A program made the translations under genes and the position numbers. A stretch of DNA of 34,146 bases from Microbacterium sp. (GTDB taxonomy: Bacteria > Actinomycetota > Actinomycetes > Actinomycetales > Microbacteriaceae): positions 1 to 34,146 of the forward strand of contig JAGIAK010000022.1 of the NCBI GenBank assembly GCA_017744855.1, read 5' to 3'. Positions 1 to 7,912 of this stretch are shown here, one piece after another. Numbering within the stretch: the first letter of the stretch is position 1; every line of letters begins with the position of its first letter. The notes beneath the pieces are model-generated. The model did no database searches. It was given only the letters and a program-made list of their open reading frames with translations, and had not been told where the DNA came from.

Positions 1-2124
1 GGCATCCCCGCCGCCGTGCTGCGCTACCGCGTGACCAACCCCGGCGCCGTGCCCGTGGCGGTGACCGTGGTCGGCAGCGTCTCGCACACCGCAGGGCGCG
101 GGACGCCCGGTCCTGACGCACCCTGGGGGATGCGGGCGACGCAGTCCGTGCGCTGGCGCGACGACGGCGACGTGCGCGGGCTCGACTTCGGCATCGACCT
201 GCCCGAGGACGACCCCGGTTACGGCACGCTCAGCCTCACCACGACGGATGCCGACACCACGGTCAAGCCGCAGTGGGTCACGGGCTACTGGCCGGACGGG
301 GCACGCCTGTTCTGGGACGACCTCGCCGCCGACGGCCTGCTCGGCGCGGAGCCGCGGCTCACGCTGGAGGACCGTCCGCGCGGCCTGTTCGCCGAACTCG
401 ACGCCGACCCCGACGCCCCGCCGCTGACCGAGGAGGAGATGCTCGCCAAGCTGCCGCGCGGGCGCACCGGCTCGCTCGGCATCGTGCACACCCTCGCGCC
501 GGGGGAGAGCCGCGACTTCGAGTTCGTGCTGTCGTGGAGCTTCCCGAACCGGCGCCGCGGCTGGCACGGCCACATCGTGTTCCAGGATCCTTCCGATGGC
601 ATCGTGCGCAATCACTACGCCACCCTCTGGGCCGACGCGTGGGATGCCGCGCGGCACGTGCACGCCGAGCTCCCCGCGCTGGAGGGCGCGACCGACGCGT
701 TCGTCGAGGCGTTGTACGGCGGCACTCTCGACCCCGTCCTCGCCGACGCGGTCGGCGCCAACATCGCCGCGGCGCGCTCGACCACCTGCTTCGTGCTGGA
801 GTCGCCGAACCCCGAGCTCGGCGACGGCCCGGTGTTCGCCGCATGGGAGGGATCGTTCGACCACGCCGGCTCGTGCGAGGGCACCTGCACCCACGTGTGG
901 TCGTACGCGCAGACGCTGGCCTGGCTGTTCCCGTCGCTGGAGCGCAGCGCTCGCCGTGCCGAATACCTGCTGGAGACCGACGCCGACGGTGCGCAGAAGT
1001 TCCGCGGCAACCGAGTCTTCGGCGGTCCCTCCTGGTTCATGGGGCCGGCGGTCGACGGACAGCTCGGCACCCTGCTGCGGCTGCACCGCGAGTGGCGGTT
1101 CAGCGGCGACGACGACTTCCTCCGGGAGCTGTGGCCCGCCGCCGCGCGCACCCTCGACTACGCGATCCGCGAGTGGGACCGTGATGGAGACGGACTGCTC
1201 GACGGGGAGATGCACAACACCTACGACATCGAGTTCCACGGCGCGGAGCCGCTCGCGAACGGCGTGTACCTCGCGGCGCTGCGCGCCGGTGCCCGTATGG
1301 CCGAGCACCTCGGCGAGGGGGATCGGGCGCAGGAGTGGTCCGCGCGTGCCGACCACGTCGCCGCCGCGATGGACGAGAGGCTGTGGAACGGCGAGTACTA
1401 CCGCCAGGTCATCGACGACGTCGACGCGCATCGGTACCAGTACGGCGACGGGGTGCTCTCCGACCAGCTGCTCGGCCAGTTCCACGCGTTCGTGAACGGG
1501 CTCGGGCACATCCTCCCCGCCGCCCACGTCGACTCCGCGCTCGCCGCGGTGGTCGCGCACAACCTGCGCGACGACCTCTCGGCGCACGAGAGCACGCAGC
1601 GCGTCTACGCGCTGAACGACGAGGGCGGACTGCTGCTCGCGTCGTGGCCGCGCGGCGGGCGCCCCGTCATCCCGTTCGTGTACTCCGACGAGGTGTGGAC
1701 GGGCATCGAGCACCAGGTCGCCGCCTCGCTGCTGTTCGCCGGACGCGTCGACGACGCCCTGCGGGTCGAGGGCGCGCTGCGCTCCCGCTACGACGGCGCG
1801 CACCGCAGTCCGTGGAACGAGATCGAGTGCGGCAACCACTACGCGCGCTCCCTCGCCTCCTGGGCGCTTCTGCTCGGCGCGAGCGGGGCGCAGTGGGACG
1901 CGCCGACGCGCACCCTCTCGTTCGACCCCGCGTTCGACGGTCCCCAGTCGTTCCTCTTCACCACGGGCACCGGCTGGGGCCGCGCCGAGATCGACGGCGA
2001 CGCCCTCACCCTGCGTCTCGACGGTGGAGAGCTCGACCTCGACGAGCTGCGGCTGCGGAGCGAGACCCTGGCGCACGGCATCCGGTTGTCGGCGGGCGAG
2101 AGCCGCCGCTTCCCCCGGATCTGA
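1..2124 (+). CDS. GH116 family glycosidase, 5'-truncated by the window edge
   Basis: The frame is open from base 1, so the true start lies upstream; the GTG at 16 is only the first possible start inside the window. About 707 residues are visible. The C-terminal two thirds is an (alpha/alpha)6-type catalytic domain of the GH116/GBA2 kind. By position in the family, the candidate nucleophile is the Glu in CEGTCTHVWSYAQ (codon 877-879) and the candidate acid/base is the Asp in MHNTYDIEF (codon 1225-1227). GH116 members are beta-glucosidases, glucosylceramidases or beta-xylosidases, and one Microbacterium member is an exo-beta-D-arabinofuranosidase. The gene lies 50 bp upstream of a DUF4185 (GH183-type) gene and in line with a fucose-isomerase-family gene, so I infer removal of terminal beta-D-Araf from D-arabinan. 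The family is secure; the substrate is inference. Whether it is secreted cannot be seen. Confidence 0.85.
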   Translation, partial: GIPAAVLRYRVTNPGAVPVAVTVVGSVSHTAGRGTPGPDAPWGMRATQSVRWRDDGDVRGLDFGIDLPEDDPGYGTLSLTTTDADTTVKPQWVTGYWPDGARLFWDDLAADGLLGAEPRLTLEDRPRGLFAELDADPDAPPLTEEEMLAKLPRGRTGSLGIVHTLAPGESRDFEFVLSWSFPNRRRGWHGHIVFQDPSDGIVRNHYATLWADAWDAARHVHAELPALEGATDAFVEALYGGTLDPVLADAVGANIAAARSTTCFVLESPNPELGDGPVFAAWEGSFDHAGSCEGTCTHVWSYAQTLAWLFPSLERSARRAEYLLETDADGAQKFRGNRVFGGPSWFMGPAVDGQLGTLLRLHREWRFSGDDDFLRELWPAAARTLDYAIREWDRDGDGLLDGEMHNTYDIEFHGAEPLANGVYLAALRAGARMAEHLGEGDRAQEWSARADHVAAAMDERLWNGEYYRQVIDDVDAHRYQYGDGVLSDQLLGQFHAFVNGLGHILPAAHVDSALAAVVAHNLRDDLSAHESTQRVYALNDEGGLLLASWPRGGRPVIPFVYSDEVWTGIEHQVAASLLFAGRVDDALRVEGALRSRYDGAHRSPWNEIECGNHYARSLASWALLLGASGAQWDAPTRTLSFDPAFDGPQSFLFTTGTGWGRAEIDGDALTLRLDGGELDLDELRLRSETLAHGIRLSAGESRRFPRI

Positions 2125-2174
2125 CCCTCCGACTACCCCCTATCGACCGTGAACCGCATGATGGAAGGATTCCA

Positions 2175-3698
2175 ATGAAGAAATCGTTTTCATTCTTTGC
2201 CCTGCTCGCTGCCGCCGCAGTGGGAGCCGCCGTGATCCCGCCGACGCCCGCTGCGGCGACGTCCGGGACGACCCCGGCCGTACTCGTCGAGCGACTGACG
2301 GGTCCGAACCTGCCGAACGACACCGTCGGCCGGTTCTCTGTCGGAGCGACCGATCTCGGCGTGCTCTGGAACAACGGCGCCGGTGAGACGCTCGCCGCGT
2401 TCGGCGACACCTACGACGGCGCCTGGCTCAGCCACGCCAACGACGGGCACAACGGTGCGGACTGGCGGAGCAACGTGCTCCTCAGGAGCACGGACACCGA
2501 CCTGTCCGACGGCATGCGCTTCACCTCTGCGGCGACGGACGTGGCCGGGCACGCGAAGCAGATCATCCCCTCGCAGCACGGTGGCACCATCGCAGACGGC
2601 CGATGGGAGGAGACCACGATCCCGACCGCCGGCGTCTCCGTCGGCACCAGGCAGTATCTGAGCTACATGTCGGTGCGCAGCTGGGACTTCCCCGGCGAGT
2701 GGGCCACGAACTACGCCCGCATCGCCTACTCAGACGACAACGGCAACACGTGGGACAGCACGAGCGGGCCGACCTGGGACAACGGCACCACCGATCTGAG
2801 CGGCTTCCAGATGCACGCACTGGTGCGTGACGGCGGGTACGTGTACATGTTCGGCACGCCCAGCGGGCGGTTCGGAAGCGTGCGGCTCGCGCGCGTGCCC
2901 GAGGCCCAGGTGCTGGTGAAGAGCGCCTACACCTACTGGACGGGGTCGACCTGGTCGACGTCGGAGTCGGCAGCCGTGGCGCTGTTCACGGGACAGGTCT
3001 CGGAGATGTCGGTCATCCACGACACGGTCGCCGGACGCTGGGTGATGATGTACGCGTCGGCGAACGAGGACATCGTCCTGCGGACCGCCTCTTCCCCGAC
3101 CGCGACCTGGTCCGCGCCGCAGACCGTCGTCACCACGGCCGACTACCCGTGGGTGTACGGGCCGTTCCTGCACCCGTCCTCGTCGGGAGGCGAGCTGTAC
3201 TTCACGATCTCCCAGTGGCACCCCTACAACGTCTACCTCATGAAGGTCCGTCTGAACGCGGCAGGCACGGTGACCTCGCCGAACCTGATCGCCGACCCCA
3301 GCTTCGAACGCGACACGATCGGCACGACGTGGAGTTGCATGGGCGGATGCGGGCTCGACGAGAAGACCTGGGGGCTGACCGGGATCAACAACGCGTGGAT
3401 CGCGGCCGTCACGGGGTGGACCGACATCCACCAGAGCGTGACGGTGGCGCCCTACACCAACTACACGCTCACGGCCTGGGTGCGCACGTCCGCGAACAGC
3501 ACGGCCGGGTACTTCGGCGTGCGCAGCTCCACCGCGATCGTCTCGGAGATCCCCTACGGGCCGTCGACCGGGTGGAAGCGGCTCGTCGTCCGCTTCAACA
3601 GCGGCTCGTCGACCAGCCTGCAGGCCTTCGCGGGACTGTGGGGCGTGACCACCGACACCTGGGCTCAGATCGATGACGTGACCCTGACGAAGGACTGA
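2175..3698 (+). CDS. Secreted DUF4185 (GH183-type) protein with C-terminal carbohydrate-binding module; putative endo-D-arabinanase
   Basis: This is a 507-residue protein. The ATG at 2175 is preceded by GGAAGGA (2163-2169), and residues 1-29 form a clear signal peptide (MKKS, hydrophobic core, cleavage near AAAT). Residues about 35-365 match DUF4185: the blocks ATDLGVLWNNG and AFGDTYDG supply conserved Asp residues that are candidate catalytic acids. From about residue 370 (NLIADPSFERD) to the end is a CBM4/9-like beta-sandwich with the usual end IDDVTLT. DUF4185 proteins from Microbacterium, Mycobacterium and Dysgonomonas are endo-D-arabinofuranases, now GH183. Secretion plus the GH116 and isomerase neighbours fit extracellular cleavage of D-arabinan. 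The D-arabinanase role is inferred from family and context; other DUF4185 proteins may act on other glycans. Confidence 0.8.
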   Translation: MKKSFSFFALLAAAAVGAAVIPPTPAAATSGTTPAVLVERLTGPNLPNDTVGRFSVGATDLGVLWNNGAGETLAAFGDTYDGAWLSHANDGHNGADWRSNVLLRSTDTDLSDGMRFTSAATDVAGHAKQIIPSQHGGTIADGRWEETTIPTAGVSVGTRQYLSYMSVRSWDFPGEWATNYARIAYSDDNGNTWDSTSGPTWDNGTTDLSGFQMHALVRDGGYVYMFGTPSGRFGSVRLARVPEAQVLVKSAYTYWTGSTWSTSESAAVALFTGQVSEMSVIHDTVAGRWVMMYASANEDIVLRTASSPTATWSAPQTVVTTADYPWVYGPFLHPSSSGGELYFTISQWHPYNVYLMKVRLNAAGTVTSPNLIADPSFERDTIGTTWSCMGGCGLDEKTWGLTGINNAWIAAVTGWTDIHQSVTVAPYTNYTLTAWVRTSANSTAGYFGVRSSTAIVSEIPYGPSTGWKRLVVRFNSGSSTSLQAFAGLWGVTTDTWAQIDDVTLTKD

Positions 3699-3764
3699 GC
3701 ATGTCACGACCCTGAGCGCCCCTGTACGAACATTTCCACCTGAAACGCCTGACACGGAGACACC

Positions 3765-5396
3765 ATGACCTACATCCTTCCCGCCCCCCTCACGCGCCCC
3801 ACGGCGGCGCCGAACACGGTCTACCTGATCACCTCGGGCGACCTGCGCGAGTCGGCCAACATCGCCGGCTGGCCCGTGCAGGCGGAGACCGAGGCCGCCG
3901 TCACCCGGGCGTTCGAGGAGCTCGGTTGGAGCGTCGTGCGACCCTTCGGCGTCGACCCCGAGACCGGCCACGGTTACATCCGCAGCCAGCGGATGGGCAT
4001 GGAGGTGTTCAAGAACATCCCCGAGGACGTGCCCCTCGTCGTCGCCACCGCCAACTGGCAGTACTCGCACCACGTGCTGGCGGGACTGCGCACGCATCGC
4101 GGTCCGATCCTCACCACGGCGAACTTCGCGCCGGACTGGCCCGGCCTCGTCGGCCTCCTCGGCCTGAACGCCGGCCTGACCAAGATGGGCACGCCCTACT
4201 CGACGATCTGGTCGGTCGACTTCACCGACGACTGGTTCAAGAGCGGTCTGAAGCAGTGGGTGGAGACCAGCACGATCACCCACGACGCCTCGCACGTGCG
4301 CAGCCTGCCCGAGCTCCCCGACTCGCCCGAGAAGGAGCTCGGTGAGGCGCTCGCCGCGGAACTGCTCGCCGACAAGGCCATCATCGGCGTGTTCGACGAG
4401 GGCTGCATGGGCATGTACAACGCGATCTTCGACGACGAGCTGCTCAACCAGACCGGCATCTACAAGGAGCGGCTGTCGCAGTCGGCGCTGTACGCCGAGA
4501 TGCTGAACGTCACCGAGGCCGAGGCGGATGCCGCGTACGACTGGCTCGTCGAGCACGGCATGACCTTCGTGTACGGCGAGGACGCGACGACCGAGCTCAC
4601 CCGCGACCAGGTGCAGTGGCAGCTGAAGATGTACATCGCCGCTCTGCGCATCGCCGACGACTTCGGCCTCGACGCCGTCGGCATCCAGTACCAGCAGGGT
4701 CTGAAGGATCTCGTTCCGGCATCCGATCTGGCCGAAGGCATCCTCAACTCCACCGAGCGCCCGCCGGTGACCTCGCGCGACGGCTCGCGCGTGCTGCACG
4801 AGGGTCGCGCGTTCCCGCACTTCAACGAGGCCGACGAGGGCGTCGCGGTCGACGCGCTCGTGACCGACAGGGTGTGGCGCGCGATGGGCCTCGTGCCCGA
4901 CAACACGCTGCACGACGTCCGGTGGGGCGAGGACTACGATGGCGAGTTCGTCTGGGTGTACGAGATCTCGGGCTCCGTGCCGGCCTCGCACCTTGGCGGT
5001 TGGCAGAACGCCGAGGGATGGCGTCAGGGGCACGTGTTCTTCCCCGCGGGCGGCGCGACGATCAACGGGGTCTCGAAGCCGGGCGAGATCGTGCTGTCGC
5101 GGGTGTTCATCGCCGACGGGGTGCTGCAGGCCGACATCTTCCGTGCCTCGGTGGTGGAGCTGCCCGAGGAGGAGACCCGCCGCCGCAAGGAGGCGACCAA
5201 CCCCGAGTGGCCGATCGCCCACGTCGTGCTGCACGGTCAGAGCCGTGACCAGTTCATGGCCCGCCACAAGGCGAACCACGCCCAGCTCGTGTACGCGCCG
5301 GATGCCGAGACGGCCGACAAGGCGCTGGTCGCGAAGGCCGCGATGTTCGCAGGCATGGGCATCAAGGTCAACCTCGTGGGCGACGTGAACGTCTGA
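3765..5396 (+). CDS. L-fucose/L-arabinose isomerase-family protein, probable D-arabinose (or L-fucose) isomerase
   Basis: A cytoplasmic protein of 543 residues, with ATG at 3765 just after GGAGA (3756-3760). It resembles the long actinobacterial proteins annotated as fucose isomerases. The FDEGCMGMYNAIFDD block carries Glu/Asp residues suited to the Mn-binding site, and a C-terminal His-rich block (HKANHAQLVY) sits where the family has its last metal-binding His. Fucose isomerases interconvert L-fucose/L-fuculose and also D-arabinose/D-ribulose, because the two aldoses share stereochemistry at C2-C4. After a D-arabinanase and a GH116 enzyme, D-arabinose to D-ribulose is the natural reading; the next step (ribulokinase) is not in the window. 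A strong hairpin terminator follows. Alternative: true L-fucose metabolism. Confidence 0.75.
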   Translation: MTYILPAPLTRPTAAPNTVYLITSGDLRESANIAGWPVQAETEAAVTRAFEELGWSVVRPFGVDPETGHGYIRSQRMGMEVFKNIPEDVPLVVATANWQYSHHVLAGLRTHRGPILTTANFAPDWPGLVGLLGLNAGLTKMGTPYSTIWSVDFTDDWFKSGLKQWVETSTITHDASHVRSLPELPDSPEKELGEALAAELLADKAIIGVFDEGCMGMYNAIFDDELLNQTGIYKERLSQSALYAEMLNVTEAEADAAYDWLVEHGMTFVYGEDATTELTRDQVQWQLKMYIAALRIADDFGLDAVGIQYQQGLKDLVPASDLAEGILNSTERPPVTSRDGSRVLHEGRAFPHFNEADEGVAVDALVTDRVWRAMGLVPDNTLHDVRWGEDYDGEFVWVYEISGSVPASHLGGWQNAEGWRQGHVFFPAGGATINGVSKPGEIVLSRVFIADGVLQADIFRASVVELPEEETRRRKEATNPEWPIAHVVLHGQSRDQFMARHKANHAQLVYAPDAETADKALVAKAAMFAGMGIKVNLVGDVNV

Positions 5397-5400
5397 TCCG

Positions 5401-5453
5401 ACGAACGGCGGGAGGGGCGGATGCCGTGGCATCCGTCCCTCCCTGACGTTCGT
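5401..5453. terminator. Bidirectional hairpin terminator between the isomerase and the GH18 gene
   Basis: Nested inverted repeats: ACGAACG (5401-5407) pairs with CGTTCGT (5447-5453), and inside it GGGAGGG and CGGATGCC pair with GGCATCCG and CCCTCCC around a 2-nt loop. It lies between two convergent genes (stops at 5396 and 5457), so it can serve both. There is no clear U-tract, as is common in actinobacteria. Confidence 0.75.
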
Positions 5454-5456
5454 CGG

Positions 5457-6725
5457 TCAGTGTCGGCCGGGCTGGAACCGCACCGAGGTGGCGGCGGATG
5501 CGGTGCCGTCGACGGACTGCGTCACCGCCACGGTCTGCGGCGGGGTGAGCTTGCGGTCGAGCACGAGGGTCCAGGTGCCGTCGGCGCCCACGGTCGCGGT
5601 GGCGGGGGATGCCGTGCGCCCGGGTCCGCTGGTCGCGACGGAGACGGTCGCTCCCGCGACGCCGGTGCCGCGCAGGGTGACACGATCCGCATCGACGGTC
5701 GCGATCGGTGCGGCCGGCGGTTCCGGGTGGATGCCGGCGGCCTCGTCCTGCACGCGGGAGAGGTTGCGCATCCAGGTGAAGTCCGTCTTCGTGATCGTGT
5801 CGTCGCCGTAGACCTTGCCGTCGCGGTCCACCGCGTAGGCGAAGAACCCGCCCTTCGCACCTACAGACGGCTGCCACACGGCGTACTGGTATGCGGTCGA
5901 AGATGGTGCGGTCGCCGGGTCGTAGATCCCCTCGGCGTCGCCCCAGTGCGTGCGGTCCTGCTCCTCGTAGAACGAGAATCCGGGAAGGAAACGGCAGGGC
6001 GCCACGTCGTCGGCGAACGTGTTCCACGTCGCCTGCATCCCCGCGGTGCCGCGACCGTATGCCTGCAGGAGCACGAACGAGACCGTGTCGGACACGGCCT
6101 CGAACAGCGCGGTGTCGCCGGTCTGGTTCGTGTCGTAGATGAAGATGCGGTCGGTGCCCGACTTCGGTCCGATCAGCTCGCCGAGCGCCCGGAACACGCC
6201 GATGGCCCGGGTGAGGTCGTCGCCCTGGGGGTACGACTCCACGTCGATGTCGATGCCGTCGAGGCCGTAGGGGGTGACGTAGGTGTCGATCAGCTGCTGG
6301 GCGTACTCGCGGTAGGCGGCATCCGTCAGCGGGATGTCGGCCTTCGCGAGCTTGTCGATCCAGAGGGTGTAGACGACCTTCGTGCCGCGCGCGTGCAGCG
6401 TGGGCACGTAGGTGTCGCGCAACGTGGGCCAGTAGTCGGTGCCGGCGGTCGCGCCGGCGTCGAACACCATCGCCACGTCCACCTCGGCCGGCAGGTCGGT
6501 CATGCGCGTCACGTTGGGGTCGGGGAGGTTCGAGTTCGCGCTCTGCGGCACGGTGACGTCGCGCCAGGTGCGGTAGTACGCCATGGTCAACGGCGTGTCG
6601 GAGCACTGCACCGTGCTCGTGACGGGGTCGGCGTCCGTCGCCGTGTCGGCGAGGGCGGGCGGACCCGCGAGTGCGGCGATGCCGGTGAGCAGTGCTCCGA
6701 GCCCGAGGGCCGTCGTTCGCTTCAT
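5457..6725 (-). CDS. Secreted GH18 endo-beta-N-acetylglucosaminidase (EndoF/EndoS-like)
   Basis: A 422-residue protein; the start at 6725 has AGGAG 10 nt upstream and is followed by a signal peptide (MKRTTALGLG..., cleavage after ALA at about 27). The catalytic signature DGIDIDVE is at residues 156-163, with Glu163 the acid and Asp161 the partner that stabilises the acetamido group. AYYRTWRD near residue 49 and the QAYGRG block near 221 are typical of the ENGase branch of GH18 rather than of chitinases. Residues about 338-420 form an Ig-like Big domain. ENGases cut between the two core GlcNAc residues of N-glycans outside the cell and release glycans with one GlcNAc. It is divergent from the LacI gene, with a probable operator between them. 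Substrate type (high-mannose or complex) cannot be read from sequence. Confidence 0.88.
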   Translation of the reverse strand: MKRTTALGLGALLTGIAALAGPPALADTATDADPVTSTVQCSDTPLTMAYYRTWRDVTVPQSANSNLPDPNVTRMTDLPAEVDVAMVFDAGATAGTDYWPTLRDTYVPTLHARGTKVVYTLWIDKLAKADIPLTDAAYREYAQQLIDTYVTPYGLDGIDIDVESYPQGDDLTRAIGVFRALGELIGPKSGTDRIFIYDTNQTGDTALFEAVSDTVSFVLLQAYGRGTAGMQATWNTFADDVAPCRFLPGFSFYEEQDRTHWGDAEGIYDPATAPSSTAYQYAVWQPSVGAKGGFFAYAVDRDGKVYGDDTITKTDFTWMRNLSRVQDEAAGIHPEPPAAPIATVDADRVTLRGTGVAGATVSVATSGPGRTASPATATVGADGTWTLVLDRKLTPPQTVAVTQSVDGTASAATSVRFQPGRH

Positions 6726-6779
6726 TGCAATCAATCTCCTTCGTCGTCGATGGGGAGCTGAGCGCGTCATCCATAGAGA

Positions 6780-6795
6780 ACTTAAGCGCTTTAGT
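6780..6795. promoter_or_regulatory. Probable LacI-family operator, site 1
   Basis: ACTTAAGCGCTTTAGT is a 16-bp palindrome centred on CG with a single mismatched pair. It lies in the divergent space between the GH18 gene (start 6725) and the lacI-type gene (start 6871). Closely related sites occur at 9286 and 13980. The central CG and AAGCGCTT core are typical of LacI-family operators. Inferred to control the GH18 gene and the regulator itself. Confidence 0.7.
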
Positions 6796-6858
6796 GGGAC
6801 GGTAGCAGAAGGATGCTTCTGTGCCCAGTCCAAGAATCGATTCCCGCTCCTGGATCGC

Positions 6859-6864
6859 TACAGT
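6859..6864 (+). promoter_or_regulatory. Possible -10 box giving a leaderless lacI transcript
   Basis: TACAGT ends 6 nt before the ATG at 6871 and there is no usable Shine-Dalgarno between them. If it is a -10 box, the A of the start codon would be about +1, giving a leaderless mRNA, which is common in actinobacteria. No good -35 is visible. Confidence 0.35.
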
Positions 6865-6870
6865 TGGTGG

Positions 6871-7893
6871 ATGTCCAAAGCGAAGCGCGTGACCATCACG
6901 GACATCGCCCGGCTCGCGGGGGTGTCGCCGGGGGCCGTGTCGTTCGCTCTCAACGGGCGTCCGGGCGTCAGCGAGCAGACGCGCCGCCGCATCCTCGACA
7001 TCGCCGAGCAGCACCAGTGGGAGCCCAGCTCCGCCGCACGCGCCCTCGTCGGTGCGCGCGCCGGAGTCATCGGGTTCGCCGTGAACCGGCCCGCCGACAC
7101 CCTCGGCGCCGAGGCGTTCTTCACCGACCTCATCGCCGGAGCGCAGTCCGCACTCGCCCGGCACCGCATCGCGATGCAGATGGTGCTCGTGTCATCCGTC
7201 GAGGAGGAGGTGGCGACGTACCGCCGCTGGCGCAGCGCCAACCAGGTCGACGGCGTGATCGTCATCGACCCGCGCGACGACGACCCGCGCCTCTCCGTGC
7301 TCCCCGAGCTGGCCATGCCCGCCGTCGTGATCGGCAGCCACGGGTCGGCGGCGGACGAGCCCCCGTCGATCTGGCTCGACGACGGCCAGGTCGCGCACGC
7401 CCTCTTCGACTACCTCGCCGCGCTCGGCCACCGCTCGATCGTCTACGTCGCCGGCCCCGCCGAGTTCCAGCACACCCGGCTGCGCACCGAGGTGCTGCAG
7501 GGGCTGGCGTCGCGCGGCGTGACCGGCGAGATCATCGCCACGGACTTCTCGCCGGCCGCCGCATCCGACGCCATGCGCGGGCTGTTGAGCAGGGCCGACC
7601 GTCCGACCGCGGTCGTGTTCGACAACGACGTGATGGCGATCGCCGGGCTGCGGGTCGCGCAGGAGATGGGGGTCTCGGTGCCCGCCGACCTGTCGATCGC
7701 CTCGTTCGACGACTCGGTGGTCGCCGGGCTGGTGCACCCGTCGATCACCTGCATCACCCGCGACACCTTCGGCCTCGGAGCGGAGGCCGCGACGTTCCTG
7801 CTCGAGCAGATCGACGCGGTGGAGCGGCTCGCCGACCGCGTCGGCGGCCTGCCGCAGCTCACGGTGCGAGAGAGTACGCGCGCCCCGCGCTGA
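6871..7893 (+). CDS. LacI-family transcriptional regulator of the N-glycan locus
   Basis: A 340-residue protein. Residues about 7-30 (VTITDIARLAGVSPGAVSFALN) are the LacI helix-turn-helix, and the hinge region PSSAARALVGARAGVIGF follows. Residues about 65-335 are the periplasmic-binding-protein-like effector domain, ending with the typical SIASFDDS and HPSITCI blocks. I chose the ATG at 6871 because it places the HTH at the usual distance from the N terminus; upstream in-frame codons lack a ribosome site. It is flanked by ENGase and beta-mannosidase genes, and three matching palindromes (6780, 9286, 13980) precede the transcription units around it. It is therefore probably the local repressor, released by an N-glycan-derived sugar. 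The ligand is unknown. Confidence 0.88.
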   Translation: MSKAKRVTITDIARLAGVSPGAVSFALNGRPGVSEQTRRRILDIAEQHQWEPSSAARALVGARAGVIGFAVNRPADTLGAEAFFTDLIAGAQSALARHRIAMQMVLVSSVEEEVATYRRWRSANQVDGVIVIDPRDDDPRLSVLPELAMPAVVIGSHGSAADEPPSIWLDDGQVAHALFDYLAALGHRSIVYVAGPAEFQHTRLRTEVLQGLASRGVTGEIIATDFSPAAASDAMRGLLSRADRPTAVVFDNDVMAIAGLRVAQEMGVSVPADLSIASFDDSVVAGLVHPSITCITRDTFGLGAEAATFLLEQIDAVERLADRVGGLPQLTVRESTRAPR

Positions 7894-7905
7894 GCTGCGG
7901 GGCGC
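7880..7905. terminator. Bidirectional hairpin terminator between lacI and the GH5 gene
   Basis: GCGCCCCGC (7880-7888) pairs perfectly with GCGGGGCGC (7897-7905) around an 8-nt loop. The hairpin overlaps the 3' end of the regulator gene (stop at 7893) and precedes the convergent GH5 stop at 7913. No U-tract is visible. Confidence 0.6.
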
Positions 7906-7912
7906 TGATGCC

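Noticed and set aside
2730..5432. A 900-codon open frame on the minus strand
   Set aside because: It lies antisense to the DUF4185 and isomerase genes, has a composition dominated by Arg/Val/His typical of GC-rich shadow frames, and shows no family motif.
6726..6833. Extended N terminus of the GH18 protein
   Set aside because: The longer frame has no ribosome site and would bury the signal peptide; AGGAG precedes the ATG at 6725.
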